Assembly (NCBI GenBank): GCA_963969395.1
Contig: OZ017796.1
Location: 42,708,243-42,772,242 of the forward strand
Reading direction: 5' to 3'
Length of the DNA: 64,000 bases
From: Pseudoscleropodium purum
Taxonomy: Eukaryota > Streptophyta > Bryopsida > Hypnales > Brachytheciaceae
Below are positions 1-11,739 of the stretch, piece after piece (position 1 is the first letter of the stretch; each line of letters starts with the position of its first letter). A program made the position numbers and the translations under genes. The notes below the pieces were generated by a model. It did no database searches. It saw only the letters and a list, made by a program, of their open reading frames with translations, and was not told where the DNA came from.

Positions 1-2530
1 TTTTGCAACTAACCCTTGGTCAATTTTGCAACTAGCCCATAGGTAGAAATAGGAAGACCTATATGACCAAGATAGATCAAACAAAATCTTCAACTAAAAA
101 ATTCATAGTAATAATGTTTTGAAAAATAAATTTCTAAGAATTATGAAATCCTATCAAAGTCTATTGTTGTAAATGGAAAAATCTCCCCACTCAAAAAACA
201 CGTGCTCCAAATACGCATAATTGCTTAACCCCTATAGAACCAACATACATCTTTTGGCTATATACCAATTTTGGGCAAGTATGTTTAACTAGAGATTTCC
301 ATAATTTTTACCCAAATTTAAGAAAAAGGTGGGGATGAGGAATATCTTTCATATGCACTAAATTTCACAACATTTGAAAATATGATTCAAAAGTTATGGC
401 CTAATGTTTTGTTTTTTTTCTATAAATGGATAGTTTAGGTATATATAAAAAAAATAAAAAATAAAAAATAAAAATTCTAGAAAAAAATTTGAAATTGGTT
501 TTCTAAAGTTATATATATGTAGACAGTTTTGAATCATTCCATTTTGATCATTGAGTCAAAGTTATGAGGATTTTTTTGTTTATCGGCAATTATGGATTCT
601 ATATTCTAAAATATACTTTGAAGTCCTCTATCTTACTCAATTTAATATTAAAATAAAATCATAGGATGTAGATTGTTTATTAAAACATTTCAACCATTGA
701 GTATTTGAGTTGGGTATTTTGCAATCCTATAATTAAATTCCTTACAATTTAGGATTTTGAATCATTCTATACTATTGTCTACTTACTATTTTTTCCCTAC
801 ATATTGTACAATTTCAATGCTCTAAAAATTTTCAAGCATGCAACCAACTTGTCTAGAAAAAATAATCCATAGAAGAACCACCATTTTGGACATTTTCTCT
901 TATAACAGTGAGCTTAAAAAAAAATAATTTTAGTGGATTCAAATGCTTATCATGCAATCCATGTAGTAGAAATTTCTGAAATTTTCTTACATGTTCTCAA
1001 CTCATCATACAACAAGATCCTATGAATACATGTGTAAAAACAAATCTTCTTAAGAAAATTTGGTACTTGTACTACAAATGGAAATTTTCGAGCATTTTTC
1101 ATGAAAACCATTACAAGAGATTTGAAGGCTCTACAAGACTGTAGGTTTTCATGATGGGAACCTTGAAAACAATGGGAACACTACCAACAACACAATCTAA
1201 CATGGTTCAAAGAATCACACATCATTTCTCAAAAAATAAAGTACTATTATTATTTTCAAAATTCTTTTGCATTTCAAATTTTTTTATTATTATTATTTTC
1301 ATAGCCAACTGTTTCTTCGCTACGAGGGAATAGCAAAGGGAATAGGCTTGAAATAGACTATTGTTGCCCTCAAATCCCTTATAATAATAGTCATGGAACT
1401 TTAGGGATTAATTGATTAGATATAGTCACCCACCTTACAATAGGGACGGTTTTGGGTGTTTTAATCCCTCAAGGCCCCAAGCCTTTTTGGATTAAAAAAC
1501 ATGGTAGCTTTTAAAGTGCTATAAATGTAAATGTGACTAAGTTATACGGATCTTAGCCATACAATCATTTGTACACATGTTGTAGATGGCATGGATCAAA
1601 TTTGAAGTTATTTGATTGTGTAGATTGAAAGATTATAACATTTTAGTGTTGCGAAAGAATGCTGAAATTTTCCTAAAAACATATTTGGAGGTCAAATTTG
1701 AATTCTAAACCTTCTCAAATGAAAAAACTTAAAACTACAAAGTGCTTGAAAATCAGCATACAAATACATTGCTGAAAAAAATTATCATTTGATTGACTCA
1801 TTGTGTCTACAAAGTGGCTTTGAAATGTCAAGAAAACTTGCTGAGAATTACATCCAAGGCTGAACCTCCTACTAAAATGCTTCTAAGTCGTTCATTATTT
1901 CTTGGAGTAATATGAAATTTTAATGACACAAACTAGAGTGATATGTGCAACTTCCCCAAAAAAAATTACTGAAAATGGGCATTGTATGAAGAAGAAATAG
2001 GACACCAAAGTTCACTATAATGAAAAACTATTAGGGCTTTGAACTTTGAATTGCTCCCAAACATTCAAAACAACCTAGATTGATATCAAAATTTTACCAC
2101 AAGAACTAGACTTCAAGAGGAATATAAAAAAAAACCTTTGTATGAAGGAGATATAAACCCCCAAAGTAGCAGCCATCAAGTGCAGTTTCCTGAACCCAAA
2201 TTATACTTGTGAACTTCAATTGGATTTCAAGAAACTAATTCATCTTGGATTGATCTGAAAATTTTACCACATAAACTAGAAAAGTATTTTCAACTTCTCC
2301 AACAAGTTTTATTGGATTTGGACATTAGATGCAAAAGTTACATTACTTTGAATTGGACTCAAACTATGTGAGGCTGCTTTTGAGACCCTTGAGAGTTGAG
2401 GGGTTAGTCTTATCTTCAAATTGAATAGAACTCACAGACCAAGACTACGAGGTTTTAAATGAATTTGAGACAGGTTCGAATGCATCCTTGAGATAATCAT
2501 AAGTGTAAGACGCAACCATACTTCCAACTA
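1..2530. other. AT-rich intergenic DNA
   Basis: No coding region, RNA gene or clear transposon was recognised. Short A/T runs are frequent. Around 1318-1400 there is a block built on GGGAATAG and GGAATAGGCTTGAAATAG that resembles blocks near 32941 and 47515, so part of this stretch belongs to a dispersed repeat family. Confidence 0.6.
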
Positions 2531-2563
2531 CTGTGACTGCAGTTTAGTATTGATTTGGGTTCC

Positions 2564-2771
2564 TCTGGCGAGGGGAGAGGGGTTGCGCCAACCAAGGAAG
2601 TAGTGCAAGACCAAGGCGACACTCGCGGGTCTGGGCAGCAAGCTGCCGAATGGACCCGCACCCGCTGAAAAATCAGATTAATATCATGGGACTCGGAAGC
2701 CCCGTATCAGATATTAAGCTGATAAGAACAGATACTACACTTGATCTTAGCCAAAAGGCCGAGAAAGGTAT
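2564..2771 (-). ncRNA. U2: U2 spliceosomal snRNA, left copy
   Basis: U2 snRNA pairs with the intron branch point in the spliceosome. Read on the minus strand from 2771, it starts with the near-universal U2 5' end (ATACCTTTCTCGGCC), followed by the branch-point-pairing GTAGTA within CAAGTGTAGTATCTG. Then come the stem IIa segment around TTATCAGCTTAATATCTGAT and an Sm-type site (ATTTTT) near 2670. The 3' end is not exact: it is placed at the base of a terminal stem (TGGCG/CGCCA) and could move by about 12 nt. A plant U-snRNA promoter lies directly upstream. The variable stem GGCAG/CTGCC is intact, unlike in the right copy. The gene lies on the same strand about 640 bp beyond the NF-YC stop codon. 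Confidence 0.93.
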
Positions 2772-2794
2772 GCCTCACCTCTCCCAACCCAGAG

Positions 2795-2802
2795 GTTATA
2801 TA
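2795..2802 (-). promoter_or_regulatory. TATA box of left U2 gene
   Basis: TATATAAC on the minus strand, 24 to 31 bp upstream of the U2 5' end. The same element is in the same place at the right U2 copy. Confidence 0.85.
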
Positions 2803-2831
2803 CCCCAAGTCTCGCCATCGATATCACAAAC

Positions 2832-2841
2832 TATGTGGGAC
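2832..2841 (-). promoter_or_regulatory. USE of left U2 gene
   Basis: GTCCCACATA on the minus strand matches the plant snRNA upstream sequence element (RTCCCACATCG type). It lies 61-70 bp before the transcript start, with 29 bp between USE and TATA. That wider spacing is known for Pol II-type plant snRNA genes, as opposed to the shorter Pol III spacing. Confidence 0.85.
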
Positions 2842-2844
2842 AAC

Positions 2845-3413
2845 TTCAAAAATACGCAACTCATCCGTTTGACGGTATACTCATTATATGAAGTAAACTT
2901 TTTTGGTGATTTTAGTTCACTACAGGCGTGCAGAAAGCACTACGTCTCGACCATACTCTCAAGACAACCGCAATTCCCATCAAGTCTGCATATTGAGATC
3001 CAAAAGGACAACAGATACAGAGTTCTGAAAGAACAAAAGATGACCGAAAAAAAAAAGAGCCTGATGATTACACGAAGAGAATTGATGTGAATGTAGATAC
3101 AAGATTTCATGCGTTTGATCTCCGTATTCACAAAAGTTTGCAAGACATAAAATCAGGATGTGTTGCAAAATTCACTACAACCTCGGCAAGGTTTAGAGAA
3201 CCCAGCCACAGTCAAGATGTCCCAGCTCCTCAAAATGAAGCCAACAAAAAACATGTTCTCATGACAAAGATACAGCTGCTGCTTTGACTCCTGCCATACG
3301 GTGCCAGTGGTGGCACCAACACGATGAATGTCACTCCATGTGACGCAAAATTCTTGGTGCTGCAAGACCCTTTCTCAAATCTCAGAAGAAGAGCCTCTTC
3401 TGCTCTCTAGCGG
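2845..3413. other. NF-YC 3' flank and U2 upstream DNA
   Basis: The stretch between the U2 promoter and the NF-YC stop codon probably includes the NF-YC 3' UTR. I see no separate gene; the small open frames here carry no recognisable domain. Confidence 0.5.
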
Positions 3414-6400
3414 TCACTGTATCTGCTGCTGCTGTTGTTGCTGTTGTTGCATCTGCTGCTGCTCAGGTGCAAAGCCAGCCTGGGAGAGGACAGACGATGA
3501 GTTTTATTACACAAAATTCATAAACAAGTGATTTGTGCAGCAGAAGACCAGGAAGAGATATATTTTGGTATCAATCAAACAAAATTCTACAAGATATTAA
3601 TTGCAAGACTTCAATACATAAAAAACACATGCATATCCCGCAAATTAACCTAATCACTGGTCCAAGCGAGTTCGTACTAAAATATACAAAAAACCGGGTC
3701 CCGTAGTGATTGAAATCATTGAACTCTGGATATTATGAACCCACAAGGATCCTCCTACAGTATTCGGGATATAGGATATAATGGCTTTCAATACCATACA
3801 GAAGGCCTAATCGTTTTTAGTACTCCAGTCCCACTGGTCACATGGAAAATCAACTGTGCAGCTAGACCTCAAAGTATCTCTGAAAGTACAGGAATCGATT
3901 AAGGGATTTCAAAGCCTGCAATTACCTGTGGTGGCTGATACATCATTTGTGCATTTGGCGAAATAGCTGGCTGGCCGACCATCATCTCCTGCATCATGGC
4001 AACTGTGATGAGCAATGCTGAACTTCCATTTTAAAACACTCTTTGAGCTTAGGGCCAGCAGTTCAAGAAAAAAGGCTTCAGCCTCACACAACATAAACGT
4101 GAGGGCAGTGTAGGTCCTCCAAAAATATGATTAACTCTCAAGTGCAGTAAGAGACCAAATGGTCAAAAATGATCAATTCAATATCTATAGAACTTGATAT
4201 AAATCGTTTGGCAGGCTCCAAGGTAACAAACTGTACCAATGGAAAGAAGAAATCATAACCTGCATATTTGGACGAAAAAAATATGTTCCGAAAGTTACTA
4301 TTATCAACTACTGGCCTCCAAAGTCGACTTTCTAATTTTTATCTTGGGCTCTTAGCGGTCAAGCAGAAATGTTCTTATCACATTGTTCAGATCAAAGCAA
4401 AAAATACAGAAGTTACGAAGGTCATTACAGGAGCTCCCATAGGATGATGCATTTGCTGCCCAGGCATAGCAGGGTAGTACATTCCTCCATATTGAACAGG
4501 ATCACCGGTAACTCCACTCCATGGAACCCCCAAATCCTCCTCCTGGAATACATTTTGCATAAGCTTCAATACTAGAAGCTAACTCCTTACTACCCAAACT
4601 TAGAAGTTAAGTAGCTGCTTCCATACTAGTAGGAGTTTAAATAAATCATTTCAGAAAGCTCCAAACAAGGTAACAAAATTCATCAACAGAAAGAAGATAT
4701 CATGTCCTACATTTTTTAACAGTGAAAACGCATTTTGGAAGTTAGCATAAACAAATATTAGCTTCCAAAGTGGATTTTCATATTTTTCTGCTTTGCGCTT
4801 AGGGTTAAAACGAAGTGCAGGCATGCACTCTATGAAAATGGGATCTAATCAAAATCAAAGAAATATATGATTCAAAAAAAATTCCGACGAATGTAAATTT
4901 TCATAAACCCAACCCCCAAAATATCATACTGTCAGAATAGTAGAAATATCAGGGATGAGACAAGTACATAAACATGTTTAGCGGTTTGAGAAGTGCACCT
5001 TCAACTCATCACGTGGAACAATGTCTACAAGAAAGTCAAAAATATCTCCCCTGGTGATAGCGCCAGCAATGTCGTTTCTTTGTAGTGTTCGTCGCTTATT
5101 CTCTTCAGTATGAATCCAAGACCGAAGCGTTAATTCCAAGATAAACATTTCGCAGGCTTTTGAAAATAAGACGGGAGCTTCTGCTGCAATCATCTGTTAC
5201 CAAAAACCATTCTTCAGAACACAAGATCTCAGCAATGCCATTTGCGAGGACTATAAATACCAAAGCATTTGAAAACTTCAACAAAAGGGAAACAATATAT
5301 CATCCCGAAGTTCATCATAAACAACTCCCATCCCAATACGGCATGCAAAGCCTATTATTTGAGGAACTGGCCAAGTGAGACAGATTTTCTGGTCTAACTG
5401 AAGGAGTAGGATGAAACAGAAGCTGACCTTAACATCTTCATCAGACTTCATGATTTTCTTAATGCGTGCAAGTGGCAAGTGGTGTGTCTTGAAATCTGAA
5501 AGAAACATGAATGCTAGTGTCAGATAGAACCAATACGTTTCTTGTGCTAACTCAACCTGGATTCTCCAATTCCACCAGACATTTCCAATAAACATATTGT
5601 AAATCTGAGTTCTTTTGTTGCTCCTATCAAGTGTAACTGTAACTGTGCATACCATTCACTTGCTCCATTTCCTGCCTTTGTTGACCCCAAAACTCAGTCA
5701 ACTGCTGCTTCTGAACTTGCTGGTAGTGGAGCTGGGGCTGCATCTGCACTCATTGCAGAACACAATTAACAAAACAAATTACCTTATGCATAAAACAATT
5801 CCAACGTTACTACACTATAATCACGCAAGTATTACACCACCACTAATGACCAACTTGCAGCACCATCTCGAAAGTCTATCAACAACAAATTAAACGAGCC
5901 ATCTCAAATGGTCTATGAGATCACTGAGTAACACCACATTTCTCCACAATAGAAACAACGCTACCCAACCTTACTGAACTCCCAAAAATCTGCTTGTTGT
6001 CTGATACACTCAACCAAACTTGAAGCAAAACGAATTCTAAAACCCTATCATTACCCCTAATTTTAAAAGAAAAGAAAAGAAAAGAAAGACTCTGGTCTCA
6101 AAAAGTAGGGGTTGACCACACCCTGTAACAACCATGAAAGAGCAAATTGTAGGATTAACCACTCACAGTCTGCAACCCTAATCCAACTAAAGTTTCACAC
6201 TGAAGAGACTTCGCTCTAATTTAAGGAACCCTTTCAAACAGAATCTTTCGACAGCGACAACAAGTCCGTCAGTGAAAATCCAAAAAAGAAACCTAAGATC
6301 ATGAACCAATTCTTTGCTTGCAACGAATCAAGCATCCTCGCCGTTCGAAACGTGAAGCGTGCATCCAACGGCAAGCAAGCCAAGCCAAGCCAAGCCAAGG

Positions 6401-6432
6401 AGCATGCATACCTTGCCATCGTCGTGATCCAT
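3414..6432 (-). CDS. NF-YC: Nuclear transcription factor Y subunit C
   Basis: NF-YC is the histone-fold subunit that dimerises with NF-YB and, with NF-YA, binds CCAAT boxes in the nucleus. Seven coding exons in consistent phase can be read: 6412-6432, 5653-5743, 5428-5495, 4999-5193, 4429-4542, 3926-3988 and 3414-3479, giving 205 aa. The start MDHDDGK is chosen because exon 1 joins in frame to MQPQLHYQQ. The family signature follows: [67 protein letters not shown] and [14 protein letters not shown], spanning roughly residues 20-120. The C-terminal tail is rich in Met, Pro and Gln and ends in a polyglutamine tract (four CAG codons mixed with CAA) in the last exon. All introns begin GT and end AG. 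Exon 6 has an alternative upstream AG that would break the frame, so the acceptor at 3988 is preferred. It appears intact. Confidence 0.93.
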
Positions 6433-6689
6433 CGTCAAACCCCAGCTGGTTAAAACGATCACAACCAATTGAGAAGTGAATTGGACGCAAACGCAAAAAG
6501 CTTTCTCAGTCACGGAATTGGTCGCTGCTTCGAATTGATTGATCGTTCAGCGGCAAGAGGGGCAGCTGGGGCGGGGCATTCGAGGACGGCTTCCGCCGTA
6601 GCTGTGCAGCTAGCTAGCTAGGGACTGATGAGAGGAATCTAAAGGCGCAGACAAATACAGCGGGAAGTCGATAGGTCGAGGGACTTGGA

Positions 6690-6835
6690 CTGGATGCGAG
6701 GAACTTGGACGAAAATGGATGAATGAAGGGTTGGACAGCCAAGAGTGGAAATGGATGAATGAAAGGTTGGACAGAGTGGAAATGGACGAATGGAGGGTTG
6801 GACAGAGTGGAATTGGACAGATGGATGCTCCCTGG
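6690..6835. repeat. Degenerate minisatellite upstream of NF-YC
   Basis: Three to four imperfect units of about 35-45 bp share GGAAATGGATGAATG and GGTTGGACAGAGTGG. The block is GC-richer than its surroundings and lies about 260-400 bp upstream of the NF-YC start codon, so it may be in the promoter. Confidence 0.7.
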
Positions 6836-7282
6836 AACGAACCAGAGTGGTCCGATGTATGACTTTGCTTGAGACTGCAGGAGAGAAAAAAATGTTTTTT
6901 CATCCAATAGTTTTTTTTGAAGTTGTTTGAGTATATTTAAATGAATATTATTTCCAAAATTCCCTCATTATGGTATTATTGACTATCTACTATTATTGAA
7001 TTATGATATTACAAGTGGTTCTAGAGCATCTTCAAAGTTTGTGTAGAGTCTCTACTTTTACATTCACCATTGAAGTTATTCATAAAAAGTAAAAGTATAA
7101 AGTAAAAGTGTGAAGTCTATATATATAAATTTTCCATCCTTTGTGAAATTTGTAAATAACATTGACTCTTATATTTTACTTTCACAAGTATATCATTAGA
7201 TACCTTAGCATTTTATTTGTTGGTTGGTTCTTTGATCACAAACTTTATTGATTGACAATATTCTTTTAAAAGCAAAGAAGTG

Positions 7283-7597
7283 ATGGAGTGGGCATGGTGT
7301 TCTTACTGCAAGAAGAGAACAATGTTGGAACAAAACTTTGTTGCAAACAATTTGATTTGTAGTGAGTGCGAGCTCATTCTAGAATCCCATCTTATAAATG
7401 AAAATCCAACAATTGAGCAAGGCGAGCCCTTTGACAAAATACATGATTGGAAAAAGCCTAAAGATCTCTTAGCATTTCATGGACTTTCTACCATGCCACC
7501 CAAGTACAATGCTCAAGGGGGAAGGGAGGATCAAAGTCCCTTTGGAACATGGCTTGTAGAAAAATTAACATTTATTGTAGTTAAGTTTTGTGGTTAA
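7283..7597 (+). CDS. TFIIB-like zinc-ribbon fragment
   Basis: TFIIB-family proteins recruit RNA polymerases to promoters; their N-terminal zinc ribbon contacts the polymerase. This 104-aa frame starts at ATG 7283 and has the paired-cysteine ribbon: C6-x2-C9 (WCSYC) and C26-x2-C29 (ICSECELILESHL). The second half matches the TFIIB ribbon consensus CSECGLVLE closely. After about residue 45 there is only weak similarity to the B-reader (LLAFHGLST), and no cyclin-fold repeats follow before the stop. Full TFIIB proteins are about 300 aa, so this is a fragment, a first exon whose partners I cannot find, or a relic. The surrounding DNA is AT-rich and repeat-like. The zinc ribbon is fairly sure; whether it is expressed is not. 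Confidence 0.45.
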   Translation: MEWAWCSYCKKRTMLEQNFVANNLICSECELILESHLINENPTIEQGEPFDKIHDWKKPKDLLAFHGLSTMPPKYNAQGGREDQSPFGTWLVEKLTFIVVKFCG

Positions 7598-7599
7598 TT

Positions 7600-9100
7600 G
7601 TAAATCAATCTATTAGTGAAGTAAAGACATGTGATTGAAAGTATAAATATCTATATTAAAGATATTTTATCAATATAAAGACACAAATTTCTGTTTCTAC
7701 AATAAAATTCAACTTTCAATCTTATAAATTTTGAAATTTTTGAATTAAATCAATCTTGTAAGTCTTAAAATTTGGAAATCAATCAAATTATATTTGAAAA
7801 TTCTCGTTGTCATTTGTGTTAATTACACATTGATGAATAGAATTTTTATTCCAAAAAATCTTTATTTGGCAGTGGTCTTAAAGAAAAAGATAAACTTCTC
7901 TTTAAGATTATCCAAAGAGAAGTAATATGAATAAAATATTGATATTGTTGTATATTATGGTTACTCATATGGCTATTTGATATTTGAAAATTAAATATTT
8001 TTTTATAATTATATTATTAAATTATATTGAAAATCAAAATTTTAAAATTTTAAAATTATACAACTTCTTGAATAATGTAAATTTAGTATACTTCATTGTT
8101 TTTTAATGTTTCTTTCTATGTAATGAAGGTATTAACATGTATAACTATATATTAAAATTACTTCAAAAAATTTAGACTACAATATAAGAGATTTTTTATA
8201 TAGAGGAAAGACAAATGTAACATAATTCATGCAGAGACTTCATTTAACATATGAAGACTTCCCTACTGTCAATTATGTAGTATACCTAGCTAATATTGGA
8301 AAGACTATATCATAAGTTAAACTATTTAAATTTAAAATTGCTCAACAATTTAAAGAAACAAATGAAGAAGACAATATTAACAACATTTTTCTAAAAATTA
8401 GTACTAAGGTAGAACAACCTACTCCCAAGCCTCTATCCATTTTTTAATTTTCCTTTTTTCATTCAAAGTAAGCATATTCATAATGGCAACAAGACGTGTG
8501 GGCCCTTGAGAATCATCTACAGAATCATACATTGAAGAAAGTTGGATTTATTACAAAGATTCATTTTTTTGTACACTAAGATTTTTTGTACACAGCATTT
8601 CTGCATGTAGTACTAACATGGAACTGATTTTTCTCTATTACATTGTGTACCACGACAGCTAAAATCACTTATGCAGAATTGAAACTTCACTAGGAGATTG
8701 TCGAAAAAAATGCAAGCTGCTGATGTACTCTACACAGATCATTGAACTTGAATCTTCAGTTACCCCAGCTCCATCTTCAGCAGGAAAGAGCCTGAACTGC
8801 TATATACCTGATATTGTGATCAAAGTTGACACATATCAAACTAGGCTCACCAAAGTATGCAAGACAGTCAAGGAAATAAATAACGGGAAATTCTAAAAAC
8901 AGCAGATGGAGTTTAATAACGATTCATATTTGTTCTCAGACATTAAAAAGGTTACAACTACAATTGCATTTCTTGAAATTCCACAAAGCCTCTACGGGTT
9001 TTGATTACTCCTTGTAAAGGACACAAGTAGACACCTCTAAAGTAAAATCAGAAGTCAACGCCGTTTTTTCTTCAATGATGGCTCCATGCTTTTCATTCAG
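7600..9100. other. AT-rich intergenic DNA
   Basis: I recognise no gene or structured repeat. From about 8560 the base composition becomes more balanced; this could be the 3' flank of the broken minus-strand gene that follows. Confidence 0.5.
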
Positions 9101-9109
9101 AGTAGGCTT

Positions 9110-11307
9110 CTATCCACAAAGAGAATCCTCATCAGTTAAAAGTTTAAAGTTCTCCATATCGATCTCACCGTCATGTCTTGGCCACTGCTCTTTGACAGCA
9201 TTAATAACTGAATTGGGTGGAACACTTTCAAGCACGGGATGTTCCTCATGAAGTATTTCTGTAATATCAAATAACGCAGCCCTCAGCCTTTCCAAAATGC
9301 TTGAAGGTCCTCCGGCAGTAGCATAACCCAATGACCTATTTTCCAGAAAACCCTTTTCAAAGACAGGCTTGTAGTCTTTGAGCTGGTTTGATGCTCGCTG
9401 TTGTGGGTTGCTGCGCATGCACAAGGGATTCAAGTTAAGTGATGTACTCAACTAGTATTGATGAGTTGCTACTCACTAAAAAAATTGAATTACGCAACCA
9501 TTGATCAAGTGTTGGGCGAAACCAAAACAGAATCTATGTGCCAGAGATCTATGGTTGCAATTTGAAATTAGCACCAATTTTACATGAAATCAGAAGACAG
9601 ATATCATCAGGAAAGAGCGTCAATGCAACTTACCTCCAGCAGATCCTTGTACTTCGGCAGAACAATGAGATGCTCCTCCTCGTTTAGCCTGCTTAGACTT
9701 AAATACACTACGTGTAGGTTCTAATGAAACCTTCAACGACATAAGAGCTTCAGTCAATGATTCGATGTGCGGCACAAGAAATTGTCGCACACTATCGGCA
9801 GTTCGGCACCATCATGCCCTGATGTCAAGAAGACATGCGTGCCAATCACCGCATTCAAAACTGATGATTCCATCTTTTCTTCTGACGCCCCATGACCTTC
9901 GTCCATATTGATCCCTCGAGGATCAGAGTGATTCAAGCTTTCTCTCTGTTTGAGTTCGCATCCCCCAACATATCAAAGGTCTCAGCAAAGGCGTGCACAT
10001 TTCCCTGGAATAACAAAGTTTGCATTATACTCACGAAGTGGACCGTGATGTCCTCATTGAGCCTCTTCAACATCATCAGACTTATCTACACGGTGAGAAC
10101 AAATGATGTATACCAACAGTACATACAGATCAGGGCTTTTTTTTGGACAAGTGTCCCCCCTCCTGGCCTCACAACAGAGATCAGTTTTTGGAGGGACAAA
10201 GCCGCAGAGGTCACAGACCTGACAGATCTGGCGAAATTTCGCCATAAAAAAAGCCCTCTTATACTGCACAACGAAAGCACCACAAGATGAACTGTAGATT
10301 CCACTCAATCACCTCTTGTATGCCCCCCACAAGCCTCTCCACAGAAGCCGCTACCCCTCCTTCTCGCAGCAATAATCTCGATAACATCCGTCCTGCTTTT
10401 TCTTTCAACCACGTTGAGGCTCAGGTTTGCTCTGCCCAAGCAATGTCAAGAGCGCTTCAACCATATGGGCAACAGGAAGAGCTCTGACCATTTCGTTCAT
10501 TCTTTCTTCAACGACCTTCTTCCATTTGTCTTTTGCTTGAGCCAAAAAATAAGATCAAGCAGTTCAACACAAGGCTTCTTGTGCAAACAACCACATGGCA
10601 AGGCCCTTAATGCAAAGCTAAGGATCATTTGACTGGTAGCTGCAAATCCCCGAGGTCCAATTGTTCAAATTGTCGGTGTAAAGCATTAAAGGCAGCACCT
10701 CAGCAGAGACTCCCAAATATCTGCTCATAAGACTCGAAACAAGAGCCATCTCTACCTGAAATTGAGAGCTGGATAAAAGCTGCGCAGAGATCAGGAAGAT
10801 GGTGAAATATAACGAGCTCATTCAGAGCTGCTGCTGGTAATTGGGTTGTCTGAGTGAGTAATTCTCCTCCTTCCCCCACAGGATTGTTAGCCTTGTTCTC
10901 ATCCATTCTGGCTTCTGAGGACTGTCTAAAATAAGCCCTGCTAAAAGCTCTGCTGACTGAAGGAGAGACGTTGGTGCGCCATTGCAAAGCTTTGCAGAGG
11001 GTTGTGGAAGTTCTCCAGAGGATCCAGAGCCTTCACCTGAAACATGCTCCTTCAACGCAGCTGCAGCAGAGGCTGCTGATTTTTCCCCAAACCGTTTTTC
11101 CAAAGGGATGCCCCTGCCGTACCAGGGCTCAAATGAGGGTATATGCCCCACCTCACCACCAGCTCTAAGATCGTCTCCACGACAGTCGAGTCCGAGGAGC
11201 TGAGAATCACGCTCTTACCACTGCCAATGGTTGTGTAAACACTCTCCAGAATTCGGAAGACACATTCCAGCACTTGTTCCGCGGCTCCACTACCTTGAGT
11301 TGCACCT
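9110..11307 (-). pseudogene. Broken ARM/HEAT-repeat gene, possibly TANGO6/RTP1-like
   Basis: Minus-strand blocks read as one helical-repeat protein only if the frame changes repeatedly. From upstream: after an acceptor at 11307, VLECVFRILESVYTTIGSG and ETILELVVRWGIYPHLSPG, then a frame change near 11095 into PLEKRFGEKSAASAAAALK. Another change near 10900 leads to LNELVIFHHLPDLCAAFIQL, and another near 10770 to MALVSSLMSRYLGVSAEVLP. Further blocks are VEERMNEMVRALPVAHMVEA, AGRMLSRLLLREGGVAASVE (yet another frame), GNVHAFAETFDMLGDANSNRE, LVPHIESLTEALMSLK and LPKYKDLLE. The final block (RASNQLKDYKPVFEKGF onward) ends at the stop at 9110. At least five shifts cannot be explained by clean GT-AG introns, so this is most likely a pseudogene. 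The TANGO6/RTP1 assignment rests on remembered style (VRWGIYPHLSPG, LLREGGV) and is tentative; the ARM/HEAT character is firmer. Confidence 0.5.
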
Positions 11308-11625
11308 GAAAGCAGAATCAGAGAAACTTCAGAGGCAGTGAATCCCTAAAACCTAATTCTTCTGTTTTAGAAACCCAAACCTCGAAATCCTTTTGTTTGT
11401 TTCCCAGGCATTGAATGCAACACTGGCAGAAGAAATGCGACAAGTTCTTGGTCAGTTGTAGGAGAAACACACCAACAAAAATTGTGAAAGCCTGCATAAC
11501 TTCTAGAGTTTACAGAAACAATTTCATTTTCAATTCCAAGGACATCTTTGGCTCAAAATCTCAAGCGTAAGAAACAGACTCGCCAATTTATGAAACAGAA
11601 TCCCGAATCATCGTGGTGGTCCTCT

Positions 11626-11726
11626 CCGACATTGGGGTTTCGCGTTTCGCGTTGCGTCCCCGGCGTTGTCCCTCACGTTCTCCCTGCGCCCTACGGGAGC
11701 ACACCGACGCTCCCAATGTCGGGAGC
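11626..11726. repeat. GC-rich short element with inverted ends
   Basis: A sharply GC-rich block in AT-rich DNA. Its left end reads CTCTCCGACATTGGGG, and its right end, reverse-complemented, reads CTCCCGACATTGGGAG. The ends could be terminal inverted repeats of a tiny element about 100 bp long, or the arms of a hairpin. No coding content. Confidence 0.4.
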
Positions 11727-11739
11727 GTAAGCGTGTTCA

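Noticed and set aside
2650..3090. 146-aa frame across the left U2 gene, and its counterpart at 61695
   Set aside because: These are antisense readings of the conserved U2 RNA and its promoter.
6610..6907. Two overlapping 97-aa minus-strand frames
   Set aside because: They are produced by the minisatellite repeats, with the same repeat read in two frames.
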